Shown one piece after another: positions 11,567 through 25,600 of a stretch of 64,000 nt of DNA. Source of the DNA: Strigops habroptila (Eukaryota > Chordata > Aves > Psittaciformes > Psittacidae). Location of the stretch: the NCBI RefSeq assembly GCF_004027225.2, contig NC_044277.2, forward strand, positions 40,218,305-40,282,304, read 5' to 3'. The notes under the pieces are model-generated. The model searched no databases. It was not told the origin of the DNA and saw only the letters and a program-made list of their open reading frames with translations. Position 1 is the first letter of the stretch. Every line of letters starts with the position of its first letter. Position numbers and translations under genes: made by a program.

Positions 11567-14500
11567 TCATTGTAAGATGTTACACCTGGTCAGCAGAAAA
11601 TTCTGCAACTCAGAGAATATTCCATTATGCTTGATTTTGGATTCTTTAAAACTGGATGAGTAAGGAGAATCCAAACACCAAGGACAGCCATGATTTTATT
11701 AAGGAAAACCCACAAAAGGAGCATATTCTGAACTTTGATTGCTACCAGCCATCTCACAGTTTGCTCAGAGCAGCTGCAATACACAGCTCCCAGGAGACCA
11801 GATGCAAAACCTTCACATCTTGAACAAGTTTTCAGGCTACCTTAACTTCATCTTTTGAAATGTACATTAGAAACACTGAAAACAAAGGCCAAAAGCGATG
11901 ATTAAATCAATTAACTATTCACTTCGAAGTTTAAACCTTCCAGACTTAGAGAAGAGTGAATTCAGGGAACTCCCACTGGAATAAACGCGTCTGGTCACTA
12001 GGTGTCAGCCTTGCCTGTACCACAAGGACACTGGACCTTCTCCCTATCCCCGTGAGCAGATGCAACAGCTCTCAGCACTACAAATGATCATAGCAGCCTT
12101 GGTATTTGGGGAAAGGAGCAGAGGAGGATATTGTTTGCGTGGGATGTTTATTTACGTACCTGGTACTATAATATTTTTTCCTCTCAGGTTTGGAGGCTAG
12201 AAACAACAGCATGTTTCTTGTTTCTTTCATGCTGAGGAGACGTGACTGGAGCTCAACTGCAGAGACGGCAGAGGAGTTGTGCTCTCAAACAATGAATAAA
12301 TCAGCAAGGTATAAGCAATGAATCAGTAACTGCTTTGCAAGCCTCACAATATTTACTGTTTATCCTAAAGCACCAGTTCCTGGAATAATGCCATCACATG
12401 AAAATGCTGGCTTCCACTTCTCAAATTCGCTTGTTGCCTTGCTGGATACAGGAACAATGCTTGGAAACAAGATCCCTGCAGGGCTGAAAACTCTAATGAC
12501 AACAAAGAAAACCTAAAATGTATTCTTTAAATCATTTCTCAAATACTTATTGTTCATAACAGTACAGTCAGCAAAAAACCATTGAGCAATGAGCAATTCA
12601 GTGGAGCTTCAGCAGTGTTTGCAGAACACTCCTATGTTTCTGATTTTGGAATCATTTTGAATGGAGGCTTTCATACTGCTATTCTCATGTTCCCAAGTCT
12701 GGACAGATTATCTTTTCCTTCTCTAGGACAAACTACAGTACCCATGGCTGCATGGCAGTGTCCACAAGGGTCTGCTGTCACTGCAGTTTCCTAATATGCT
12801 GCAAGCAAAGTCATCTAGCTCAGCTAAGAGCAACAGTTCGAGCTGGGAAAACATGCACTTTGCACAAGATACAGAAAAAATGACTTGCCAGGTTTTTACT
12901 CTCCATTTTCTTCTTAGGTTCTCTTAATAGATAAGCTTTTCCACAATAAATAAAGACAAAATCACAGCACCCCAGTGCTTTGATTCCCTCAGATACATAG
13001 AAATGAGTGCAGAAAAACTCACCCAGGTAGAATTTTGCAAAAAGTTCATGTCCTCGCTAATTCATTTCACGATCATTGCACAGTGAACACCTGTCTTTGG
13101 TGATGAACCTGGAAGGGCTGAAGGCTTCCAACAACAACAATAACAAACCCCAACAACAAAGTCACAATTAGCCCAGACATTTCACAAGTCCTAGAAGTCA
13201 GGGAGGCAGCAATGTTCCACCAGCCAAGTCCAACATAAACCCAGCGGAATAATATTTTGACTGGAACAGTCTCAAGCCTCGTACAGGGCCCATACTCAGA
13301 CTGCCTGCTGCAGAGATTAGTGCCTTGCCAAAAAAGAAAAAAGAAAGAAAAGAAGAAGGGATAAACGATTGCCTGTGCACTAAAAAATAAACACATCGAT
13401 GAGGTTTCAGGGACCCAGGAATCACAGAAAACAGAGAAATGGCAAATCCAAATCTGTCTTTCATACAAATGACACAATTCATCACAGTAGATGAAGGGGG
13501 GGGCTAAGAGACACACTGGATTGCAGGTTCTCAGAGAGCAGTGAGATAACATCTGTGTTCAAATATCTCAGTCACCTTCTCCAACCATTCCAAGCACCAC
13601 TTGTTGAGGCAGACACCTCAGAGGGGCACTACCCTCCTCTCGTTTTTTCCTTTTGCAAATCCAGGTGACTTTAATTTCCATGCTTTGCTTACAGAAGAAA
13701 CACATACATTAGAGTTAGCTCAAACATCAGCAACATACTACATGAGGGCTAAAGAAGGTAGGGAGGCAGATTTTGAATGCCAATACCAGTGCAAGGCTGG
13801 AAACTGAGGGTCCTCCATCTTGAAAGAGTCAGAGGCTTCCAGGTGGGGATGCCACCAATTTCTGTATCCTGGAAAAGCTGCTGTCTCCAATGGTTGTAAA
13901 ATAACACTGAGTGTCTGACTGCCAGCATTTCACCTCTTGTGGCACCAAAGCTGGCCTCTGACTTGTTTTTCATTAAATCAGCATGCTTCCTTTCAAAGAC
14001 AAATACAACCTAGTACATAAAGCTTCAGAAGTTCCCAATGGCAAGCTAGGCAATCCGCACTGGTGATATGTGAATCCTTAAGGAGAACTTCCAACCATTA
14101 ACTCCAAGCACCTTGGAGCACCAAAAATGCAGAGAGAGATTCAGCTCCAGATATGTCAGTTTTGGGTACATACAAGTGTGTACCTATGTTAAAACTACTG
14201 TCACAGTCATTGGAGCCTGGAGTGCAATTTAGTTGCTCAGAGGTCTGCATCAGGCAGGTCTGCACAGTGATTCTCCATGCTCCACTCACTCTATCAGTCA
14301 GATTACTACTGCCTATGAAATGAGTTTAAGCAATTGTCTACATGTGAGCAATGTAAATTTACACTTGCATCAATTTTGAAATTAAGACAATACCCCACTA
14401 TCCTAAATTTATAGGGAACTTGGATTTCAACTTTTGAAGCTCTGAACCACAGCTACATTCAACGAAGTAAAGCAAGCATCTCCCTTGTCAGAGATTAAGA

Positions 14501-17015
14501 GTGAATTGATGTTGAAATATTAACATCAAGAAATGTCAGACTTCCAGGTTAACCTGCCCATGTTTACTAAGCAGAGCCCAGACAGGACAATCCTATCAGG
14601 ATACAGAACAAATCTTACAGAGGCTGGGTGCCCAAAATTCAAAGAGAGACTGATTTGGGCATTGATGCATTGAACACAAAATTGCCTATCCACTCAGACT
14701 TCAATCTAGCGTGTACAATTCTGAGCTCAGTGCACAGACACCCTTCAAGTGGTGCTCCTTGACTCCGAGTAGGCTCTTGAATCCATTACTCCAGGGGCCT
14801 TCCAACCCGGTCACCATGTGTCTTGGAAGCTACAAGGTTAACAAGTAAACAACATTGCTGTTGACATTTTTAACAACAAAAGCAACACCAGTTCAGGAAA
14901 CTCAAGCCATGAAAAACCCCCTCGTATAAACAGATGCAGGAATGATCACCACTTTTCCTGCTCCAGAGGCACATAAAACAACCAGATTTTCAAACCCAGA
15001 GTGGGCCAGACAGGATGACACTGTGAGAATGATTGAGCCCCATAGTTCCCACCACTCACTCATAGTTCCCGAGTGAGAAGAGACCTCGGGAAGATGCAGA
15101 TGCAACAGAGGGAATATTAACCAAAAGACATAGCATAGATCTGAGGGTAGTTTGCTTCCACTGAGAAACCAATGCTTACTTCTTCAGACAATGCTGTGTA
15201 TTTCTGCTACAAAAGAGCAAGAGGGGACACCTAGGCTAGGAGATGGATCTTAAAATGTTCATAATTTTCCTCTAATGGGTAAGAATTCTGTCACACCTGG
15301 ACTTCTAACTATACCTTTTCATAGACTGAACCATAACAATAAACTGAAGTACAGACTGTGTGTTCTGTACTATTCCCATCTGCTCACAAAATTTTAAAAA
15401 ACAGATCTGCATATGGAATATAAAACTGACCATTTTGGACAGACACAGCATCTTTCTTTAGATATGTGTAAATGTAACACTTAAATATTTAAAATGCACA
15501 ACTTGTGCAACAATTTCAAATTAGAGACAGACTTCTACAGAACCTGAGTGTTCAACGGTGCAAAATTAGCTTTGCATTAGCATTTTGAATTTTAGCAATA
15601 AAATGAAAAATAATAAAATAGCAATGGGAAGCTATCTTCATAATTGATCACTTTTATATGACTTCCTGGAGCACTAACATCAATTATGCTTGTATGTCAA
15701 AACAATGCTGGCATGCTGCCAGTGAAGACCCAGATCAAGGCCACAGATTTACTCCTTTATGGACATCAGTGAATGGTACCTTCAACTTATGGTTGTTAAA
15801 CATGAATGCTATATTAAGTATAATGAATTAAAACCCAACATGTTTTTGTTGTACATATAAGTAAAAGAAAAGATGTATGTTTTAACTTGCTTCGAGTCTG
15901 CAGTCAGGTACCTACAAGTATAGTATTGACCAGCTGCTGTTAGTAGTCTCTCTCATAAGAAATCTGTGATTTCTAATCATCACAGTATAATATAACAAGG
16001 CATATACTCATTCAAAGGCCTTTATTTTGATATCAGTCTCACATATGTAATCAGTTTTATCAAGGAACCATTCAAAAGTATGATGTTGATAAAAATTGAC
16101 ATGGCTTTCAGCATTTTATGGCATGAATAACATTGATTCTCCTCAGCTACTTGATAACGCTTTTCCGGTTACAGCAGATTGGGTGCTTCTTGCAGTGCAA
16201 TACATTGTTGCATATGAAAACCCCCTATCAAAACAGGATATCCAAGGCAATCATTTATCTTATGAACATGAAAACATGGTACACATTCCTAAGTAAAGAG
16301 AATGGCCTTAGATGCCAGTGCTGGCTTACTCTTGCATCAGTGAGCCTGACCCTCACATAAACAACAATCCATTGGGAGGCTGTTTATTACAGATTTATTA
16401 GAAACCTTGTCAATAACTTGCTTGTGCTTTTGATAATTCTGTGTTCAGTTGCCAGGAGACTTGTGTTCCTGACGAGATAAAATGAACAGGAAATCCTCTA
16501 TAGCCTTGTCACTTTTTCACTAGTAAATAAAAATCAGAACAACCATTATAAAACACTAGCTAGTGTAAACAGAATTAAAAAAAAACCCAAGCGTTGCGTA
16601 TTTTAAATAAAGCAACATACAGCCCTTTCTGCCCTCTCCAATTATAAGATGATAAAAGATCACCTTTATAAAGCAGAATGACCGGATTTTGTGGAACGTG
16701 GCTGTTTTGGCTCCAAGGTATTTGTAGCGTTGTAGTATCAGAGCCAGGATACAGCTGCCTTGTGACTAAGACGTCGTTTACTGAATAAGTGCTATCCAAT
16801 CCCTCAACGTCACCACACATCTGTTTCCTGTTTTCATTCTTTCTTTTGCTGTTATCATTTTATCCAAGTTACCCTTTCACCTGAAAACCATTTAGAAACA
16901 CATAAACCAGCGTGTGCATGTGTGTGTATATCAAAGAAGTTGATTTAGAAAACAAAAATGTTGCAAAAGCAATTTGTTCATTTTAATACAAAGAGCAGGA
17001 GTGGAAACAAAGTTG

Positions 17016-17055
17016 CCTTTCCCCCCCTCTCCCCCCCCCCCCGCCTTCTCCTCCC
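17016..17055. repeat. C-rich polypyrimidine tract
   Basis: A C7 run and a C12 run within about 40 pyrimidine-rich bases; the minus strand is correspondingly G-rich. A similar C-rich tract lies at 17242-17252. Confidence 0.85.
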
Positions 17056-18962
17056 AAAAATACACAATGATACATAAACACTTTTGTCTTCTGGTCTTCA
17101 CTAATATGACTAACTTCCTTCTTTGCTTCCAGTTAAGTAGCTTTCCTGTTGAGTACCACCACCTCCACAAAATACAATTGTGAATTGATTCATAAAAACA
17201 GAAACATTATGGCACAAATAAGGGAAGGCAATAAATACTCTTCCCCCCCCTCCTTCAACTCCTTCCCAAATGGAGGCAGTGTAGTATTGTAATAACAAAC
17301 AGAAAAAAAAAAAGTATTGCTTGTCATTTAAGGTTCCAAACCAACAATCATCAGGATGCAGAACAGGATACATCTAAAGTGAGAAAGTTATTTACCTCAC
17401 ATTCAAGTTAACATTAGCTATACTTTTTTTGGCACATGGTATTATTCTTAAGGTGCCAAAGAAGTGTTGTGCACCTTATAAAACATGAATGTTAACACCA
17501 CTAACACCAAATTCCTGCTATTCACAATCCAATTTTATATTGGTGTTGTTTTGCTGTTTCACCTATACTTAAACAAGTCAGGAGAACCACCATTACTGAT
17601 AGCATCTAAACACACATTAACAACAAACAATAGAACCTGAAGAGTAACTTGTCAAAAGTTAGGGACTTTCCCTTGTTAAACTCTGAATTTCAGATTAGGT
17701 AAATAAGCATGAGAATAGAAGACTTATTTTCTCTTGTGTTTACAGATGCTTGTATTAATTGACAACGCAGTTTGTTGAGCGAAGCAAAAATCTGGGCTGG
17801 CTGACAAATACCAATTAAAAAATTCCTCCTCCTCTTGTTATTCTCTGAAAGAAAGAGACTTTTAAATTTGAGGCACACCAGCAAAATACCAGTGTTACAC
17901 AGAGGAAACAGGAGATTCTGGCACTTAAAGGGCTTTCCCTAGGAGATGGAATGGTTTGGCAGCTACAGGAAACTCTAAGTAGCATTTCCAAAGGCACATG
18001 AAAATTGGGAAGCAAAACGACTTCTTGTGTTCTGGTCTTCCGGGTTGTTTCCTACATCCTAATAATCAAATTATCCTTATTTTAAAGCTAAATTGAGCTT
18101 CTATTAATGTTCATGTAACTATGAGGCATCTCATTAATTTCTGAGGAGTCAGAGCAAGTTCCGATAACTTAGTTTCCTCTCTCACCATTCAGTTTACTCC
18201 TTGGTTCACCATCCCAAACGCCCAATCCTAGACTTCTGAGTGAAACCTAGAATATTCTTGCATAGCAATAATACAGCATTCTGCAGAGATTGACAATACA
18301 AACATTTGTTGGAAAATATTTTTCAAAATTTTAATGACACCAATCTGATACACAGATAAAAACAATTTGCTCCTAACTTCTCACACCATCTTAATTCATT
18401 TGCCCACTGTCACACATGCAATCTGCGATCAAGCTGAAAATTGAATCCTAATTGTGTACTTTGTTCACCACATCCTCATCCTTCACAATCTACGGCCACT
18501 TTCTAATATTCATTGACTCCAGATTCTGCTACGCATTTTCATTAACGACATTACATTTGTGCCTGGACAAGTTTTAAATTCTGATTGAATAATAAAAGCC
18601 ATTGATTTAAGATAGCTATCTTTTTTTTCCCTTCTAAATTTAGATAGCAAGTTCTTTCAAAGTGCATACCCTATCCTTCTCAATTCCATCTGAAGGAATA
18701 AGATAAAAATCAAGACACTCTCAAGCTCTACTGCTATCGACGGCAGTGGCAAAATGCAAAACATTGCTATGGTACTGAAGAGGTTAATGAATTCTTCTGT
18801 ACATTGTTACTTCTAGTTGGTTTTAATTTTCCCCATCCAAAAAAAAGGTGAACACCTCAACAGGTATTCAAGATAACATTATAACTTATGTGTTAGAAAA
18901 TTGTATGCAATACAATTGTAAAACTAATAGGAGTTCTGAACAGCCATGTTTCTGATTTTAAA

Positions 18963-18983
18963 GGGGGGGGGGTGAGGGTGGGG
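18963..18983 (+). repeat. G-rich run downstream of MRPL15
   Basis: A G10 run followed by TGAGGGTGGGG. It fits a G-quadruplex pattern if the G10 run supplies two of the tetrad runs. It lies about 340 bases past the MRPL15 stop, on the strand opposite the transcript. Confidence 0.7.
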
Positions 18984-19097
18984 ATATAAACTAATTATTA
19001 GGTCAAGTTACTCTTTGGCATCATGCTCTGAAATAAATGCAACATCAGAACATTCCATCTGATAAAGTAACTAGCAAATCACTGCAAGAGAAAGTGC

Positions 19098-19115
19098 TCC
19101 AACACATGCTTTATG
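19098..19115 (-). terminator. Possible MRPL15 polyadenylation site
   Basis: About 210 bases past the MRPL15 stop, the minus strand reads CATAAA (19115-19110, a variant hexamer), followed directly by a GT-rich stretch (TGTGTTGG). I saw no AATAAA closer to the stop. The position suits a short 3' UTR, but a variant hexamer alone is weak evidence. Confidence 0.3.
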
Positions 19116-19321
19116 TCAGACTCTACACTGTTTCCAAATGTTAAGACTTTTCATACAATGTATTATGACAATAATAAAGTTGAGAGCTACCCCAGAAGAA
19201 CAAAAATTTATGTTTTGTCTAGTATAACAGGAGTCTTAAAAAAAAAACAAACATCACTTGGTATCCATTATTTCATACCCAGATGTTTCCTGTACACCTG
19301 CAGTTGTCTCCAGTCCTGAAA

Positions 19322-19659
19322 TCATGAGCTATAGTATTTTAACAGCCTCTCATCAGTTGGTTTTAGAACTTTCTTGTCTGCCATGTTCACGATCCACCCT
19401 GGAGCAAGACCAAAAAATATCTGCCTAGGATCCTTGCGCATGCTTAACATTTTGAAAAGTTCATCCTTAGTTATGTCTGGTAAGATGTAGCCATATTTCT
19501 TGGCAAGTTCAAGCCTGGCTTCTGCAACCTTAGATGGATCTGCCAGGTACCCGCGATTCCTGGAATCTGTGTAGTAACGGACCAGATCTTCGGGTGGAAG
19601 CATTCGCTTTGGAATAGGCCGGCCACGCAGGAAGAATACTACTGGCTTACATAAAATTT
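19322..19659 (-). CDS. MRPL15: MRPL15 coding exon 5 (terminal)
   Basis: Completes Glu183 and codes residues 184-294, ending at TGA (19324-19322). The acceptor is CTCACAG. This is the mitochondria-specific C-terminal extension, with [41 protein letters not shown] and [15 protein letters not shown]. Confidence 0.97.
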
Positions 19660-22600
19660 CTGTGAGTAAACATGAGAGAACATTAGATACTATGCTTTAT
19701 GAGACATGTTTAAAGACATTAAATGACACCTCCTTGATTTGGTATTTTCTGCTGAATAAATTTTTCAACTCTTATTACAAGTATCAAGCAAAAGCCCCAA
19801 ATCTTAAGAATGCTCTTGTTCAGAATGAGATAGTGGTTTAACGGTTTCACTTAATCAAACAACTCTGAACTGATATTTATAGTGACAGTTAGGATGAACC
19901 ATTACTTCTAATACATTTAGAATGTCTGCTTTGGAAAGATACTAAGCTAGATGCCATCATTTATTTAAAGGACTGACTTTCAGGTTAAAAGCAATACATT
20001 TGCATGGCTACTTACACAACTTACCAACAAATGTCAAATTTGGTGTTTCCGTAAGTACTTTTAAATCAAGAATGAATGGCACATGCACCTGTTTAGTCAT
20101 TTGTGAGACTATCCTCTTCTCCTCAAGTTTTACTGAATTTGGCAAATTACATTCCAGATCCTTTTAACTTCAGTATCTTGATTATTTTCCCAATTGGAAT
20201 TAAAAAAAAAAACAAAAAAAAAAAAAAAAAACACCAAAAAAAAAAACCAAAAAAAAAAAAACCAAAAAACACCGAAATTGTCTCACTCCAGGGTAACACA
20301 TTTTGCACACTAAAAAATGTCTATTCCTCTTGTTCCCAGCCTCATTCACACATAAAAGCTCCATTATTGTCAATAAAAACTGCATGAATGAATATTAGGC
20401 AGGATGCAGCCTCAAGCGAAGCAAAGCCTCATTCTTCAGTGAAAGTGTTCTGAAAACAATGGCCATTTTGACTGGAACAAGTCTGAGCTTCTGTAACTTA
20501 GTTATTTCCTCACTTTAACTGGAAAGTATTTTAAATTAAAAATATAAACATACACAGTGTTTTTCAAATCTTTCTTCCTGAATCTTCTTAGTGTTATTAA
20601 AGATGTGAGAACAAAGCCAAAAATTAAAATAAAATCTTTTATTAGTTCCTCTACTTACAAAGCTTCTTGGACTTCTTTAACTGGCTGATTAGTAAATGAA
20701 CGCTAACATTGCTAGGGCTAAACAACAAAACTGAGGATACGTTATGGTTCAAAATTTCTATAACAGTGTGTTGTTGAAGCTTTTAGAATGCAAGAAGCGG
20801 ATGAGAAATTCTTACCCAAACTCCTTGGATCATAGAATGATGCTGTTACAACACCTCCATTTTTTTCTACAGCTGCAATTGCTAATTCAGATGCCCTCTG
20901 TACTTCGATATTTACTTTTGCTGAAAAAATATCAGCACCCTGTAAATTTTAACACATATTAGAGTAACATTAAATGAGTATTTCATGACATAACATTTAT
21001 TCTTCTCTGCAGCGTTGTAAGAAATATTAAATCCAGCAAAATATTATGATTTGTCTGTTCCCTGTACAAGATAGGTAACCAAATTGCTCTCAGTTATTTA
21101 CCTGGGCGGAAAAAAAAACAAACTCAAAACTTTTGTCTTTCCAAAATATGCATGCATTTCCTTCAGTACATTCTAGTCTTCTGTGCAAAATACTTGTTCG
21201 ACCTCTTCTTACATGCTCCTTCACCATCACTTTCGCAGCCTCTCAGGTCTTAAAACACCATCCTGGGGGTTTTTTTGCTGACACACAGTGCCCTCTAGTG
21301 GATTTATGACTATAAAAAATCCACAGCAAACTAATTCAGGAAGCAAAGATGCTTCCAAAACATAGAATCATAGAACGGTTCGGGTTGGAAAGGACCTTAA
21401 AATCTAGTTCCAACCTCCCTGCCATGGGCAGGGACGCCTCACACTAGACTGTGCTGCCCAAGACTCTGTCTAACCTGGCAAAGAATCTGACAGCCTTGTA
21501 AGGAAAAACTGAAAAACCCAAGGCTTTATACTGCCTGAAATAATAAGCGTCTTGCACACATACCTCCTCCACCAGCTGGACACCATAGTCCCTTTTGAGA
21601 GGTTGCACCGTTACACCTCTGGCATTAATGAGCTGTGTTAAGTCAATTGGTTGTGTGGGGTCAACTCTACCCAAATCAATCAGGTACTGCAGCCTCTGAA
21701 GACTGAGTGGTTGATATTGACGTCTGCAGCTGGGGAGAGGAAAACAAAAAACCACCGAACAAAATGATCAGAAAATTACAAAATTGAAGCTTTAATAGGA
21801 GCTGGTCAACTGAGGTACTGCACACTGTATTCCATTTTCTACCTGCTCCTAAAACTACCAAGGAAATGTTTAAAAAACACCCATCTATAAGGCAAAATTT
21901 TAAGTTTAATGCAAGTAAAAGCCTAGTTACAGCCCAGGATTCCATTATGCTTTCAGGTTTCCTCACACAGCCCCACCTCCAATATGATATTAATCAATGA
22001 AGGAATCAAAGTGTCAGCATTTCCTGGGAAGCAAACAAGATTCTAAATAACTACCATGTTCAAAGTGAATCCGGCTTGGTAGCTTCACTGATACATTCAG
22101 AAAATCCCCCCAAAAAACCAAGCCCAAGACAATGAAACACAATCAAAACCAAATATACCCTCTCCTCCCATACTAAAGACTATTAAACCAAACCCAGCAC
22201 GTGCTCCTGCACGGCTTGCCTATATCCAACAAAATTTTTTCATTCCATTCTCAGTGTACCTGATATCTCACCAGTACTGAATGGAATCTTCCCCAAAGTA
22301 CCATCAAGAAAGAGAAACGTTGCGAAAATACACATTAACCCATATCCCCAGAGAAAGCTGGAATATTTCATCAATAGCCATCAGCTTCAGCAGAATCTAA
22401 TTTTGGGGTTTATGCAGTTCCAAATTTAGCATACAAGCCAATCCTCAGAACAGTTTTCTCCATCCCAGTGTCTATGCCTCCTGCATGCCACTGATGCCAA
22501 TGCTTAAAACTCTCATACAATCAGTTTGACCGCTGCTATTGGAAATTGGTGAGTGGTAGCAGTAAAACTGAGAAGCAGTTTATCTTTTATTGGCAAGCTA

Positions 22601-25600
22601 AGTAAAAAAGACAAGTAAGAGAATTTGCGGTCAGATGATTCCTAACAGAGCAAAAGTTCAAGAAGTAGAGGAACACTACTGCAGACAGCGAGAAGAGTGA
22701 GCTGAAGATAAATGGGCGAAGACATTGCTCAACATGCTCCCATCTGGCCACAATAGCGTCTCCTGAGTGCACTGAACACATTCACTAGAAAAACATTTAC
22801 AATTGCCTGACATGGAAATTTTGCAAACAATATTGAAAAGAAATTAAAGAATAGTTTTCTTGTTTCCACATGCTGTCAGATGTGATTAAAAAGAGCAAGG
22901 CTATCAATTTCTTGTCACTGCAGAAGCTTGGATTTTTGCTGTTGGTTATTGATGAACTTGTGGCCACTGTCAACGTAAGAAGCTCAGTGTCTGCATTCTG
23001 CAGCATTTCCTTTGTAGGACTGCAGATCTACATTTTGTCTTCTAAGGTGCTTCTCATTTACTCTTCTAATAATGTAAATAAACAGGAGGAAATGACAGTA
23101 CTTGGAAATAAAGATTGAAACACACTTCAAAGCTAGTAAGACTCACAGAGAAAACCTTTAACAACCAGGACAGGTCTATAAGTTACAGTGCACACATGAA
23201 GCATGGAAATATAAAACTGCACAACTATTTGGTGAAGTTATATCAGCAGATGAAACAAACTGCAAGTTTAACAATTCACAAGCAAATACACATTAGTCTT
23301 TTCATTCTTGAAATGTCTGCTAGGTGTGGCATATTTTTGTTACTATTGCCTATAACAGCATTGTATGGGTACAGAAGTTTTCACGACCATACCTAAAGCA
23401 ACAAAATGGTTAGTGACCCAGGTAACACACATGCTATCTTAGGAAACAAAACTAGCTTTAAACAACAACAACAAAAAAACCCCACCACAATTAATTTTTT
23501 TTTTAATTGTCAATATGAGGGAAGGAAATTAATAAAACACTGGCGCACGGCTCTCCAGCTATGAACAGTGACTGGAGAAAAAGACACACTAGAAGAATAA
23601 TTTTAAACGTTAAAAAGTTGGAAGATGGACATGGCACAAACAAGAACAATGTGAAAAGAGGACAGTGTCAAGCAAGGCAGAATGCCTGAGGAGCAGAATA
23701 GAGAAACGTGACTTAACGGCCACATCTAGCAGATTTGATATCAAAGTGCTTGTTAAGATCCTAGGTGGAACAGATTGAGTACAGACAGACAAAAGACTGC
23801 AGTGTTGCAGGGCTAAGAAAGCAGAGTCATGAGGAGAGGCAGAATTGTTTGGCTAGCAGCAGATCAAGAGTTTCAGGTGAATAAAGCAAAGAGAAATAAC
23901 AAAGGAAGGCTATGGATTACACTTCCATGCCCAACATCCTTGCTTGAGTCAATGGGGCTTTGCCCAGTCAGTTCGATAGGTTACCTGCTGTGCTGACAGG
24001 CTGAGAGAAACAAGCACATAGAGGAGTGGTGTCAGAGGAGAAACACATTCAGCTGGAGGGAGAAGGGACATTATGCAAAGAAAGGGTTAATAAGCAAAGC
24101 TATACACCAATAGAAAATAGGTTTATTCAGTAAAAAAAAATAAATCTCAAGAGAAGTGGGAGATTCTGCTGGTAAGGAAGCTAACAGTCTGAGAGGAATA
24201 TCTCATTTTCGGTTAGGCCTGTTTTGACATGTTAGATTCTGGCTTCAGGAGAAAGATCAAGAAAAGCAGAAAACTTAATTTATAAGCAAATGTGAATGAA
24301 CTTACCTATGTCCCTCATTAAACCCATATTTTGGTATGGCCAAGTAAAATGGAGTTTGGCCACCCTCAAAGCCTAATCGGGGGCGATTTCCTCTTTGCCT
24401 TTCTCCTTTGTGACCTCGACCACACTTCCTACCTCCGTATCTTCCACGGCCACGTCTTTTCTCCTTGAAAACAATCAACAATACATTTAGTCAACTACTT
24501 TGGAGATAAGTATCTATAAAACATAAGATATCAGAGATACAAACAACTAAACAAAATGCTGACTCCAGAGGAAAAATTAAGAGACAGCTCTTTTCTAAGG
24601 GGAAAAACAGAAAAGGAGTAAACATGATTTTTGCAGAGCACAGCTCTAGGCAGGCACCACAAATACTCTGAAAGTTTACAGGAACACATACTGCTATACA
24701 AGGAATACCAGTATTTAATCCTTCCTCTTAGACCCAGCACTCTCCAAGTTAGAGAATTTTCCTGAATTAACTATTGACATTTCCTCCTATTTAATCAGAA
24801 AGTTACTCAGTGCTCAGAAGTTTCCCAGAACCGACAATGGGGAAAGAAATCAAAGAAAAAACAGAAATGAATTCTACTTCAAGGGGCAGGGGAACAGGCT
24901 ATATGCTGTGCACATGTACAGAATTCTTTGCACGGACTCAGGCTTTCTAAACAGTCTGCAACTGTTGCAATTTCTACTGACAACGAAAGAAAAGATTTTA
25001 TTTTAAACTTTCTTTATTTTTAAAATTAAGACTGTGATACTAAGCTATTAGTTTCTTGAGCACTTTAAAGTAGCACTGCAGCCATAGGTTGCAGTTCAGC
25101 AATCTTCTTGCACTTGCCTCCTACCTGTGCCAGCAGAAGCACTTGCACAGCTAAATGGGATCAAAAAGATAAGCAAAGGTAAACCTTTTTAACCTTTAAT
25201 TTAAAATTCAGGTCAATTGCACCCTTCACTACCATTCATTGGCATGGAAATATCTACAGGATTACAAAGCAGGCAGTAAGCAAGGGTAGAAACGAGCAAC
25301 TGGTAGCAACCCCTATGAAATGAAGCAGTGCCTGCTCACTCTGACATGACAAAGTTTTCTGTGTAAGGTGACTTTATTTTATTCATATACTGAAGAATTT
25401 GTAGCACTAAGGCTCACTTTGATTTCTTCACACTTTGCCAGGGATAAGACAGAACAACAAGCTTCAGAATCCTTGCATCCATACTGCATGTGGCAGAGTT
25501 CATTGCTCATCTCCAAGGGGGCTGATCACATCTGTGCAATGCTTTGATGGGTCCATTTGATCTTACAACGTTTTCCCCATTTAAGCTAAGATTCATTGGA

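Larger units (their letters stand above)
5971..18960. other. Intergenic sequence downstream of MRPL15, right part
   Basis: CR1 pieces lie at 7089-7190, 7847-8003 and 11234-11566, with simple sequence at 8729-8762 and 17016-17055. No coding exon or RNA gene was recognised. The 159-codon minus-strand ORF at 13073-13552 has no family features I know. Confidence 0.7.

Noticed and set aside
13073-13552. 159-codon minus-strand ORF
   Set aside because: No recognisable domain, contains a low-complexity Phe/Ser run from an A/G-rich tract, and no splice or promoter context was seen.
1-19321. SOX17 or another gene expected beyond MRPL15
   Set aside because: No HMG-box or other coding exon was recognised on either strand; if present, it lies further left.
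20202-20270. A-rich tract as a SINE or processed pseudogene tail
   Set aside because: No retroposon body or target duplication beside it; regular C interruptions suggest simple sequence.
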